Positions 34,315 to 43,182 of a DNA stretch of 64,000 nt are shown here, one piece after another. The notes under the pieces are model-generated. The model made no database searches, was not told the DNA's origin, and was given only the letters and a program-made list of their open reading frames with translations. Both the position numbers and the translations under genes were made by a program. This DNA is from Gemmatimonadales bacterium (GTDB taxonomy: Bacteria; Krumholzibacteriota; Krumholzibacteriia; LZORAL124-64-63). The stretch lies in NCBI GenBank assembly GCA_019038745.1, contig JAHOYV010000017.1, positions 1 to 64,000 on the forward strand. Direction: 5' to 3'. Within the stretch, counting starts at the first letter, position 1, and each line of letters starts with the position of its first letter.

Positions 34315-37040
34315 TAAGCCTGGGGATCTTCCGGGGCAGTCCCGGAAACTTTCCTGGCCGATTTCTTCGTTGTCTTCTTGGCGGTAGTTTTTTTCGCCGT
34401 CACCTTTTTCTTGGTCACTTTCTTTTTCTGAACCTTCTTTTTGGTCGTTTTCTTTTTGACGGTCTTTTTTCTGGTGGTTTTCTTCTTCGTAGCCGCTACT
34501 TCCAGTATGGCTAAGGCGTCCTGGACGGTCACGTCTTCCGGATCCCTGTCCCGGCCGATGTTACCGTTGAGTTTTCCATCGGAAACATAGGGGCCATATC
34601 GACCCTTCAGGATCTGCAAAGGTTCGCCTGATTTCGGATGGGGCCCCAGTTCCTTGAGAACCGTTTTCTTGTTCTTGTTGCGGATTCTCTCCAGGGCTTC
34701 TTCCAGGCTGATCGAAAACAGAGTGTCCACGTTCTGGACACTCGCGAAGACTCTATCCCGCTCCACGTAGGGCCCAAAGCGACCAATGCCCGCCCTGACA
34801 ATTTTTCCGGTCTCCGGGTCCGAACCTATTTCCCTGGGCAAGGAGAGCAACCGCAAAGCGTATTCCATGTCGATACTGCCGAGGTCGGTTTTCTTGCCCA
34901 GACTGATCCGCTTGGGCTTTTTATCCTCTTCCTGTTCGCCCAACTGAAGGTAGGGTCCGAAGGGTCCCGTCAAAGCGTAGATGTTCTGGCCCGTTTCCGG
35001 GTGTTGGCCAATGGGTTCCCGCGAGCGGTCGCGTTGCAGTATCAGCTCCAGGGCCTTGTCCTGATCCAGTTCGTCGATCAGCAAATCTACCGGCAAAGTG
35101 GCTCGACGTTCGCTGTTGCCTTCTATTTCAACATACACGTAATTCCGCCCGATTCGCAGAATCACCGCTTCACCGGTGGCCGGATCTTCTCCCATTTTGA
35201 TGCGGGGGAATCCGATCTCATCCATTTGGCGGGCGATCTCTCCCTCCAGGCCCGGCTCTCCGTCTCCGCCCCGGTAGAAGCGATCCAGGAATCCGGTCCA
35301 GTCCTCCTGCCCGGCTGCGATCCGGTCCAGATCCTCTTCCATCAAGGCAGTGAATTTCAGGTCTACGTAGCGGGGAAAGTATTCCCGCAGCAGGTGGGTT
35401 ACGGCAATGCCGGTGAAGGAAGGTACCAGGGCTCCGGATTTTTTGACCACGTATTCCCTGCTCTGGATCGTAGAGATCACCGTGGCATAGGTCGAGGGTC
35501 GCCCAATCCCATCTTCCTCCAGCTTTTTGATCAAGGACGCTTCGGTGAAGCGTGCCGGAGGCTGGGTTTCGTGTCGCAGCGGATCCACTTCCTGGATGTC
35601 AACCAGCCCATCGGGACCGGTACCGCCGATCTTCATCCCCTCATTCAGATCCGGCAGGACCGCGTCCTTACCCCCATCTCCGTAAACCGACAGAAAACCG
35701 GGGAAACGGACAATCGAACCGTTGGCCCGGAAAATCAGCGCGTGAGTGTCAACTTCTACGGCCAGATCCACAGCGGTCTTATCCAACTTGGCCGGGGTCA
35801 TCTGCGAAGCCAGGGTCTTGCTCCAGATCAGGCGGTACAAGGCAAGCTCTTCAGAATCCAGGTAACGGGCCACTTCATCCGGGTTGCGCGCCAGATCGGT
35901 GGGACGAATGGCCTCGTGGGCTTCCTGGGCTCCCTTGGCTTTGGTCTTGTATCGCCGGGGGCCGTCGGTGAAATCAGGCCCGTATTGCTTCCTGATCAAG
36001 ACTTCGGCCTCAGCGAGGGCTTTCTCGCTGAGAGTCAGGGAATCGGTACGCATATAGGTGATCAAACCCTCGCGCGTTCCGTCCCCGAGAGAGACTCCCT
36101 CGTACAGGCGCTGAGCAACCCGCATCACCCGCTGCGGGGACATCTTCAGGCGCCCTGAGGCTGCCTGTTGGAGAGTGGATGTGGTAAAGGGCGGCCCGGG
36201 TCTCTGGGTTGATTCCTTGCGGACAACATCCTGGACCAGCCACGGCAGCGTATTCTTGGCTCCGGATGCAAGCCGGGCGGCCAACTCCTCATGCAGATGG
36301 AAACGCTTATCTCCATTTTTAAGCAAACCGGAGTCGGGATCGAAGTCCTTGCCGCCGGCCAGTTTCATTCCGCCCACGGATGTGAGCCGGCTTGTAAAGT
36401 GCAGATCCCCACTGGTAAGGAGGGCTTCCACATCGAAGTATTCGGCTGTGTGGAATGCCTGCCTCTCCTCTTCCTTTTCAACCACCAGGCGAACGGCCAC
36501 GCTTTGCACCCGCCCAGCCGAGAGTTTGGTCCGAACCTTCTTCCACAAAACCGGAGAAAGAGAATAGCCGTAAAGTCTATCCAGGATGCGGCGCCCCTCC
36601 TGGGCCCTCACCATACGCATCTTGATGTCCCGAGGCTCGGCAAGGGCCTTTTCGATGGCAGTCTGGGTTATCTCGTGAAAAGTGATCCGCCGCACGGGTA
36701 CCTTGGGCTGCAGGACTTCCTGCAAGTGCCAGCTGATTGCCTCGCCCTCGCGGTCCTCATCCGTTGCCAGCAGGATTTCATCTGCGTTCTTGACCAGTTT
36801 CTTCAACTCTGCGACTTGTTTCTTGCTGTCCTTGGAAACAATGTAGATAGGCGCATAACCATCTTCGGGGTTCACCCCTAATCGGGCCCAGGGTTCCTTC
36901 TTGAATTTCTGAGGGATCTCGCTGGCTGATCCGGGCAGATCCCGGATGTGACCGTAACTGGCGACCACCTCATATTCATCATTCAGGAACTTGCCGATGG
37001 TCCGTGCCTTGGCAGGAGATTCAACTATGATAAGCTTCAA
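34314..37040 (-). CDS. topA: DNA topoisomerase I with Lys-rich C-terminal tail
   Basis: Relaxes negative supercoils by single-strand passage. 908 residues: Toprim domain (KLIIVESPAKARTIGKFL at the start, LLATDEDREGEAISWHL), the active tyrosine in GLITYMRTDSL, and HEAIRPTD. The C-terminal third has at least three repeats of the form PxTGxxI...GxFGPYxxxG (GQHPETGQNIYALTGPFGPY; GSDPETGKIVRAGIGRFGPY; GPHPKSGEPLQILKGRYGPY) instead of zinc ribbons, as no paired cysteines are present. It ends with ~55 residues of Lys/Thr repeats (KKKTTRKKTVKKK-type), likely a flexible DNA-binding tail. It lies 74 bp downstream of smg and overlaps trmFO. Confidence 0.97.
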   Translation of the reverse strand: MKLIIVESPAKARTIGKFLNDEYEVVASYGHIRDLPGSASEIPQKFKKEPWARLGVNPEDGYAPIYIVSKDSKKQVAELKKLVKNADEILLATDEDREGEAISWHLQEVLQPKVPVRRITFHEITQTAIEKALAEPRDIKMRMVRAQEGRRILDRLYGYSLSPVLWKKVRTKLSAGRVQSVAVRLVVEKEEERQAFHTAEYFDVEALLTSGDLHFTSRLTSVGGMKLAGGKDFDPDSGLLKNGDKRFHLHEELAARLASGAKNTLPWLVQDVVRKESTQRPGPPFTTSTLQQAASGRLKMSPQRVMRVAQRLYEGVSLGDGTREGLITYMRTDSLTLSEKALAEAEVLIRKQYGPDFTDGPRRYKTKAKGAQEAHEAIRPTDLARNPDEVARYLDSEELALYRLIWSKTLASQMTPAKLDKTAVDLAVEVDTHALIFRANGSIVRFPGFLSVYGDGGKDAVLPDLNEGMKIGGTGPDGLVDIQEVDPLRHETQPPARFTEASLIKKLEEDGIGRPSTYATVISTIQSREYVVKKSGALVPSFTGIAVTHLLREYFPRYVDLKFTALMEEDLDRIAAGQEDWTGFLDRFYRGGDGEPGLEGEIARQMDEIGFPRIKMGEDPATGEAVILRIGRNYVYVEIEGNSERRATLPVDLLIDELDQDKALELILQRDRSREPIGQHPETGQNIYALTGPFGPYLQLGEQEEDKKPKRISLGKKTDLGSIDMEYALRLLSLPREIGSDPETGKIVRAGIGRFGPYVERDRVFASVQNVDTLFSISLEEALERIRNKNKKTVLKELGPHPKSGEPLQILKGRYGPYVSDGKLNGNIGRDRDPEDVTVQDALAILEVAATKKKTTRKKTVKKKTTKKKVQKKKVTKKKVTAKKTTAKKTTKKSARKVSGTAPEDPQA

Positions 37041-37114
37041 CCGGATATCCTATTCCGCCACCAGAGTGACCATTTACCAGACAAAAGCCCACTCCCAGGC
37101 GGGCGAGTAATGAA

Positions 37115-37600
37115 TCAATGCTTGCTTTCGTAGCCTTCGGACGCTCCGCCGGTCAAGCCAGGCTTTCGCGGGCGAAACAGGACCTGTTCAATGACCGATT
37201 CCAAATCGTCTTTTTCCAGGGGCCGAATGGCTATGAAAGCGGCGTATTGCATCAAGGCTTCCATCTGCATCCGATTGATCTGTTCGTTGTTGAGCAGTTC
37301 TATCAGAAAACCCAGAGCATCGGCAGTCAGATAGCTGTTTTCCCCTTCACCGAAGACCCGGAACGCCCCTGCAGAAGGAGAATCCGGCAAAAATTCCCTG
37401 GACCAGACGCCCAGATCCCCCGGATGCCAATGGGATTCGATCCAGTCTAGAAGGCCGTTCACATCGGCTTCATCCAGACCCGCGGCCACAACCTTGTCTT
37501 GAATGGCCTGGGCATTCCGCTCTCCACCTCCAGGAGACATGGTTATCTCTTCCAGTAGGATGACCAGCAGGTCTTTCAGCCTATCGCGTTCACTATTCAT
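37115..37600 (-). CDS. smg: Smg/DUF494 family protein
   Basis: A 161-residue acidic protein of unknown biochemical role. The C-terminal half (YLTADALGFLIELLNNEQ, then MEALMQYAAFIAIRPLEKDDL and VIEQVLF) resembles E. coli Smg (DUF494), whose gene also lies beside topA. It is therefore a positional as well as a sequence match. ATG 37600 is used; a TTG three codons upstream is also possible and neither has an ideal Shine-Dalgarno. No membrane segment or motif suggesting an enzyme is seen. Confidence 0.75.
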   Translation of the reverse strand: MNSERDRLKDLLVILLEEITMSPGGGERNAQAIQDKVVAAGLDEADVNGLLDWIESHWHPGDLGVWSREFLPDSPSAGAFRVFGEGENSYLTADALGFLIELLNNEQINRMQMEALMQYAAFIAIRPLEKDDLESVIEQVLFRPRKPGLTGGASEGYESKH

Positions 37601-37719
37601 CAGGTGCAATTACCTCAATAATAATTTCATGGGCCAAAACCTTAGGGCAGAATGGACCGCTTAAAGCGGACTCATTCAACAAAAAATCCGGGATACTGTC
37701 AACCGTAAAGTCGTATATA

Positions 37720-37731
37720 CCCCTCGAGGGG
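37720..37731. other. Short palindrome downstream of secA
   Basis: CCCCTCGAGGGG is a perfect 12-bp palindrome 56 bp beyond the secA stop, in the 186-bp gap between smg and secA. No clear U-run follows on either strand, and its stem is only 4-5 bp once a loop is allowed. The rest of the gap shows no gene. It could be part of the end of the secA message, but this is weak. Confidence 0.25.
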
Positions 37732-37786
37732 GAAAACTAGCATCCGGGACCATGGTCTGCAAGAGGTTGCCCGTCGGAAAAATGAC

Positions 37787-40700
37787 TTAACTTCCGCAAC
37801 ACCGCTTGTACTTTTTCCCGCTTCCGCATGGACAGGGGTCGTTGCGTCCGACTTTGGGTTCTTCCCGCTGCACCGGTCGGCGTCCTGACACTTCCGTGGA
37901 AGCAGGGCTTCTCCCGGATTCGCCGTCCCCCATTGCTGGTGCCGTGCCCTCCTGGCTGTACGCGGAAACCTCCTGATGTTTGGTCTCCATCTTGGTTGCC
38001 GGCGGAGCGGCAACATCAGGCGGGGGAGCCAGCTCGGCGCGGAAGAAGAGATTGACGGATGAACGCTCAATCGAGTCCATCAAGGCCTCGAACATTTTGA
38101 ATGACTCGGCCTTGTATTCGATAAGAGGATCCCGCTGACCGTAGGAGCGAAGTCCGATACCGCTTCGCAACATGATCAACTCGTTCAGATGATCCCGCCA
38201 CACTTGATCGATGATTTGGATCAGGACGAATTTCTGAAGTTGGCCGGCCAAGTCCTTACCCAATCGGTCCAACTTGTCCTTGAAACGGGCTCGGGTGAAT
38301 TCCAGAAGCCTCTCTTCCAGAGCCTCGTAGCCCATTTCCAGATGCTCATCCTCTTCCATGGGCAGGGGGGCCAGCACCAGGCCCTGAAACATCATGGCCA
38401 ATTTCTTCATGTCCCAAAAATCGGAGGCATCGTCCCTGTTGGCACATTCAGCCACGATTCCGCCTACAGCATTGTACACAAAATCCTCGAACTGTTCGGA
38501 CAGATCCTCGCCCATCAGTGAGGTCCGGCGTAAGCCGTAGATAACTTCTCTCTGCTTGTTGACCACATCGTCGTATTCCAGCAGGTGCTTGCGGATTTCG
38601 AAGTTTTGCGTCTCGACCCTGACCTGAGCCTTTTCGATGGCCTTGGTGACCATGGAATGAGTGATTACCTCCCCCTCCTCGACACCCAGGCGGTCCATCA
38701 CTTTGATGATACGGTCGGGGCTGAACAGGCGCATCAATGTATCTTCCAGGGAAAGGAAGAAAACGGCACTACCTGGGTCTCCCTGTCTCCCGGAGCGGCC
38801 TCTCAACTGGCGATCAATACGCCGGCTCTCGTGCCTTTCGGTGCCGATAATCTGCAATCCGGTTTCTTGGCCCTCGAAGTCCTCGGGTGTAAGGTTGGGA
38901 TCCTCTTTCCACCGGTCGGGAAGCTTCAAAATTGCCGGATCCAGTTTGATGTCCGTACCACGCCCGGCCATGTTCGTAGCGATGGTAACTGCCCCGACCC
39001 GACCCGCTTCGGTCACCACTTCTGCCTCTGCCTTGTGTTGTTTGGCGTTCAAAACATTGTGATTGATTCCCCGCAGCTTGAGCAACCGGCTGAGCAATTC
39101 ACTCACTTCCACTGTAGTGGTTCCAACCAGCACCGGTAGCCCCAGATCGTGCAGACGTCGCACCTCATCCACGATGGCCTTGTATTTTTCCTTTTTGGAC
39201 TTGTAGATCACATCGTCCATGTCATCGCGGACAATGGGACGGTTGGGAGGGATCACAACAACGTCCAGCTTGTAGATTCCGTTGAACTCGGCCTCTTCAG
39301 TCTCGGCGGTTCCGGTCATCCCGGACAATTTGGCATACATGCGAAAGAAATTCTGCACCGTGACGGTAGCCAGGGTCTGGGTCTCCTTCTGAACCTGAAC
39401 GCCCTCCTTGGCCTCCAGGGCCTGGTGCAGGCCTTCGCTGAAACGGCGTCCCGGCTGCAACCGCCCGGTGAAGGAGTCCACTATTACGATTTTGCCTTCC
39501 TGCAGGACGTACTCCACATCCTTTTCGTACAGGGAATAGGAACGCAACAGTTGATCGACGTTGCTGATCATCTCATTCTTCAAGGCGTACGCCTGTTCCA
39601 CTTCACCCAGTCGCTTCGACTTTTCGTTTACGCTTAGATTCTCGTCATCCTGGATCTCACCTGCAGACACTGCCAAGTCGGGCAGAACGAAAAATTCCGA
39701 ATCGTCTCCGGCCAAAACTTCGCGACCTTTTTCAGTGAGATCCACGTGGTGGTTCTTTTCCTCGACCACGTACAAGAGATCAGCATCCGCCTCCCACATG
39801 GCCTTGTCCCGCATAAAGGCCTCTTCGGTACGCTTAACCGTCTCCAGAACACCGGGCACCTGGGCCAACTTGCGAAAGCGGGGATTCTTCGGCGCCCCCC
39901 TGCTGATCCTCAACAATTTCAGGGCGGTGTCGTCGTCGATGTCCACATCTTCACCGGTCAGAGCGGGCCGCATAACCCTCTCGACGTCGCCGATCCAGTC
40001 CGTAACGATTCGCAGCTGCTTTTTCACAACCCGATTGACCCGGGGATTCAACTCCTCGAATTGATGGGTGGATTTTTCAACGGGACCGCTGATGATCAGC
40101 GGAGTGCGCGCCTCGTCCACCAAGACGGAGTCCACCTCATCCACGATTGCAAAATGGAAATCCCGATGCACCAAATGCTCGGCATGGACAACCATATTGT
40201 CGCGCAGGTAGTCGAATCCGAATTCATTGTTTGTGCCGTAAGTTACATCGCAGCCATAGGCTTCTCGCCGCTCTTCAGGTGTCATCTGACCCAAGATGAA
40301 GCCCACTTTGCATCCCAGGAATTCCAGCACGCCGCCCATCCATTCAGCATCGCGTTGGGCCAGGTAGTCGTTGACGGTGACCAGGTGGGCGCCCTTCTTG
40401 GGCAGACTGTTCAGATAAAGGGGCATGATGGCCACCAGGGTTTTTCCCTCGCCCGTGGCCATTTCAGCGATTTTGCCCTCGTGCAGGACGATAGCTCCCA
40501 GGATCTGGACGTCGTACGGTATCATGTCCCACACAACATCCTGGCCCCAAACAACCCATGAGGCCTTGCGTTCGGTCAATCGCCGGCATCCCTCCCAGAC
40601 CACTCCGTACGCTTCAGGCAACAAATCGTCCAGGGATTCCCCTTCAGCGTGACGGGCAGTGAATTCCTCCCGTTTAGCCTGAAGCTGTTCGTCACTCAGG

Positions 40701-40816
40701 TCACGAAATTCCTCACGGACCTGCTTAACCTGGTCAACCAGGGGCGTCAACCGGCTCACATCCTTTTTCTTCTTGTCGAAGAGCTTCTCGATAAATCCCA
40801 GCAGGCCTTTGGCCAT
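37787..40816 (-). CDS. secA: Preprotein translocase ATPase SecA
   Basis: Motor of the Sec export pathway. From ATG 40816 (AAGGAG 8 nt upstream) the protein has 1009 residues, longer than the ~900 of E. coli because of insertions around 280-400. It shows the Walker [69 protein letters not shown]-type sequence, and the C-terminal zinc/SecB-binding tail [18 protein letters not shown]. The tail suggests SecB or phospholipid interaction. The gene is 26 bp after slt, so two exported envelope enzymes (slt and the M6 protease) may be co-transcribed with the export motor. Confidence 0.97.
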   Translation of the reverse strand: MAKGLLGFIEKLFDKKKKDVSRLTPLVDQVKQVREEFRDLSDEQLQAKREEFTARHAEGESLDDLLPEAYGVVWEGCRRLTERKASWVVWGQDVVWDMIPYDVQILGAIVLHEGKIAEMATGEGKTLVAIMPLYLNSLPKKGAHLVTVNDYLAQRDAEWMGGVLEFLGCKVGFILGQMTPEERREAYGCDVTYGTNNEFGFDYLRDNMVVHAEHLVHRDFHFAIVDEVDSVLVDEARTPLIISGPVEKSTHQFEELNPRVNRVVKKQLRIVTDWIGDVERVMRPALTGEDVDIDDDTALKLLRISRGAPKNPRFRKLAQVPGVLETVKRTEEAFMRDKAMWEADADLLYVVEEKNHHVDLTEKGREVLAGDDSEFFVLPDLAVSAGEIQDDENLSVNEKSKRLGEVEQAYALKNEMISNVDQLLRSYSLYEKDVEYVLQEGKIVIVDSFTGRLQPGRRFSEGLHQALEAKEGVQVQKETQTLATVTVQNFFRMYAKLSGMTGTAETEEAEFNGIYKLDVVVIPPNRPIVRDDMDDVIYKSKKEKYKAIVDEVRRLHDLGLPVLVGTTTVEVSELLSRLLKLRGINHNVLNAKQHKAEAEVVTEAGRVGAVTIATNMAGRGTDIKLDPAILKLPDRWKEDPNLTPEDFEGQETGLQIIGTERHESRRIDRQLRGRSGRQGDPGSAVFFLSLEDTLMRLFSPDRIIKVMDRLGVEEGEVITHSMVTKAIEKAQVRVETQNFEIRKHLLEYDDVVNKQREVIYGLRRTSLMGEDLSEQFEDFVYNAVGGIVAECANRDDASDFWDMKKLAMMFQGLVLAPLPMEEDEHLEMGYEALEERLLEFTRARFKDKLDRLGKDLAGQLQKFVLIQIIDQVWRDHLNELIMLRSGIGLRSYGQRDPLIEYKAESFKMFEALMDSIERSSVNLFFRAELAPPPDVAAPPATKMETKHQEVSAYSQEGTAPAMGDGESGRSPASTEVSGRRPVQREEPKVGRNDPCPCGSGKKYKRCCGS

Positions 40817-40842
40817 GGGTGATACTCCTTTAATCCGTTCGT

Positions 40843-43182
40843 TCAGTCGCCTCGTTCGGCGGAGATTATCCAATTATAAATTTCGCGGTCAATCAAGACC
40901 TTTTCCACATAACGTCTAGTTTCCGGATAGCCGATCCATGCCAAGTAGATGTCACGGTCCGGATGGCCGTCCAGTTGTTTCCCCCAGCGGGAGGCGGCGC
41001 CAGGCCCGGCATTGTAGGCTGCCACGGCCAGATACGGATCACCAAGGTATCGCCGGCGATTTTCCTCCAGGATCCGGGCCCCCTTCAAGATCGAAACCTT
41101 CGCGCAGGTCCAATTGGCAGTCCCGGGCAGGGCTCCACGATTGTCGTAGTGGAAGGGCATGATCTGCATGAATCCAAGGGCGCCGGCCCTGGAGCGAACC
41201 GTTGGTTCAAACAAGGATTCGTTGCGGGCGACCGCCAGAATCAGAGCCGGTTCTGAATCCTGTGAAACTATAGCGTCCAGTATGGGGCCCTTCGCCGGCA
41301 AGGGGTACAGGAAACGAAGCTTGTCCTCTTCCGTCAAGCCCCTTGCCGGTAGAGCTGAGGCCACGGCCAGCATACCCCTCATATCTCCTGATGCGAGGCA
41401 GAAGCCTAGCAAAGCGTGCAGGTCCAATTGGCTGGATCGCAAGTCCATCACAAGTCTCGGAATGGCAGATGGTCGGACCGGGCATTTCCAGTTTGTGGCT
41501 CGGGCGATATCCCGATCCATGGCCATCTCCAAAAGGGTAAGCCCAGCGGGGTCTGATCCCAGGCGAAGGGCTATGCAAGCCAACGCCTTTGCTTCCAGCC
41601 CGGTTGTTTCTTTGGGGTTTACCGATGTAGTCGTTTCGGAACCCAGAATATCTCGGTATTTATCCGCGGCAGCCTGGCGTTCCGGGGACAATCCCTTGGC
41701 ACCGGCCAAGGCTACTCCCCACTGGATCCATGCTTCCCACTGACAAGTTTCAGCTGCCGTCAAAAATTCGGCTCGTGATTCAGGATTTGAAATCCCCAAG
41801 GAAGCCGCCTGGCCAGCCTCTATCCTGCATTGTGCCACGGCGGTCAGGGCCGTGGGAGAAACCGCTCCAGACTCCTGATCCTCCGGCCTGAGGATCGGTA
41901 ACCAATAGGATGTTTCAGAGATGAAGGCTGCTCCTTCTTCCTCATGAAAGCTGTTTCCGGCAGTATAGTGAATCCGCCGGGCCAAAAGGGTGTCCCCTCG
42001 AGCCAGGGACAAAACCATGGCCTGCTCGCTCCACTGTCGTAGGCGGCGGCGCAGGGACAAGGTACCCCCATTGTCGGCGGCGATCTTCAGAGCCTCTTCG
42101 AGGTCCCTGAATCCAGCTTCGTTTCCCCCAGCCAGAAAATGCAGCTCCGAGGCCCGGCGCCAACAATCCATTCGCCACCCCGGACTCAGATCTGTTCGGC
42201 GAGCCAGGTTCTCGTAGGCCTCCGCTTGTCCCCTGCTGGCCATGCGGGCCCCTTTTACCCAGGACCCCTGCCTCTCGTATTCGCGAGGGGGGACTGGGAA
42301 GCGGGACAAATGGGCCTCTAGATCCTGGTCCTTGAAGAGGCCTGCTCCAAGACCGGACTGTGCGGGCTCCTCGAAAGCGGAGGTGTATAAAACGTCGGGG
42401 GAAAACCAACCCTGCCTCAGAGTGGATAAAAAATCCTCCCCTTGGCTGCAAACCAGTTCGGCGGGTAGGATTGATTGTTCCAAATCCCGGCAGTGCGCTA
42501 CCCACAAGGCCCAGGCATTGCCCGCGTCATAAGGGCCGAGTGCAAGCATGGAACTCCAAAATTGGGAAGGAAAGCTGGAATTGGAAACTCCGGAAAAACG
42601 CTCAAAAATTCTCGCTCGCATTTCCCAGACAAATACGCTTCTGGCCGATACCCTTGTCTCCATTGCCGGAGAAATCAATCGGTTCGCAAGTTCTGCGGCC
42701 AGGGAAAGTTTTCCTTCTCCTAAGGCCAAAAAGGCTCTCTGCGCCAAAATGTCGGCTCCCAGGAAGGAGTTGTCCCATAAGGGAGAAAAAACATCCGCTC
42801 CCCCGGTCGCTTCCAATTCAGAAACAAGATAATCGCATTCCTTCAACCACTTTATGGTCGATAATGGATCATCCAAATACCCCATTAGGCGCAATGAAAG
42901 GTAGGGTGATTTACGATCCGGGCCTCCGGAACGGAGCACCTGGTGCGCCGCTCTGGTCCAGTTCCTGTCTACCTTAATCGGCTCCAGCAATCCCATGGGA
43001 TAACCGGAGGCCAAAGTGATCCTATCCGGATCGGAGTAGGTCCCGACCTGGAAGCGCTCAAGAAATGGATCGAAAAGGGGCCCGGCCAACGCCAGGTTCG
43101 AAGATACAAGAATTCCCATTAAGCCAAGGCTGATCCTCGACCAGGCAGTAGGGAAAACACGGAATATTTTATGAATCCTCAA
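40843..43182 (-). CDS. slt: Soluble lytic transglycosylase (Slt-type)
   Basis: Cleaves the MurNAc-GlcNAc bond of peptidoglycan in the periplasm. 779 residues: a signal peptide ([15 protein letters not shown]), a long alpha-helical region like the Slt70 superhelix, and a C-terminal SLT domain with the catalytic glutamate in [22 protein letters not shown] and [15 protein letters not shown]. Translation starts at TTG 43182, overlapping the M6 protease stop (TTGA) with AAGGTGG about 10 nt upstream. The C-terminal domain is unambiguous; the helical part is only loosely Slt70-like. It may free peptidoglycan for growth or for insertion of envelope machines. Confidence 0.88.
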   Translation of the reverse strand: MRIHKIFRVFPTAWSRISLGLMGILVSSNLALAGPLFDPFLERFQVGTYSDPDRITLASGYPMGLLEPIKVDRNWTRAAHQVLRSGGPDRKSPYLSLRLMGYLDDPLSTIKWLKECDYLVSELEATGGADVFSPLWDNSFLGADILAQRAFLALGEGKLSLAAELANRLISPAMETRVSARSVFVWEMRARIFERFSGVSNSSFPSQFWSSMLALGPYDAGNAWALWVAHCRDLEQSILPAELVCSQGEDFLSTLRQGWFSPDVLYTSAFEEPAQSGLGAGLFKDQDLEAHLSRFPVPPREYERQGSWVKGARMASRGQAEAYENLARRTDLSPGWRMDCWRRASELHFLAGGNEAGFRDLEEALKIAADNGGTLSLRRRLRQWSEQAMVLSLARGDTLLARRIHYTAGNSFHEEEGAAFISETSYWLPILRPEDQESGAVSPTALTAVAQCRIEAGQAASLGISNPESRAEFLTAAETCQWEAWIQWGVALAGAKGLSPERQAAADKYRDILGSETTTSVNPKETTGLEAKALACIALRLGSDPAGLTLLEMAMDRDIARATNWKCPVRPSAIPRLVMDLRSSQLDLHALLGFCLASGDMRGMLAVASALPARGLTEEDKLRFLYPLPAKGPILDAIVSQDSEPALILAVARNESLFEPTVRSRAGALGFMQIMPFHYDNRGALPGTANWTCAKVSILKGARILEENRRRYLGDPYLAVAAYNAGPGAASRWGKQLDGHPDRDIYLAWIGYPETRRYVEKVLIDREIYNWIISAERGD

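Noticed and set aside
34330-34490. Tandem DNA repeat or CRISPR-like array
   Set aside because: The repetitive look comes from Lys/Thr codons of the topA tail; there are no spaced direct repeats.
34638-36158. Long open frame (506 codons) on the + strand inside topA
   Set aside because: It is the antisense shadow of a highly conserved topA coding sequence, with no protein-family features and no ribosome site that fits.
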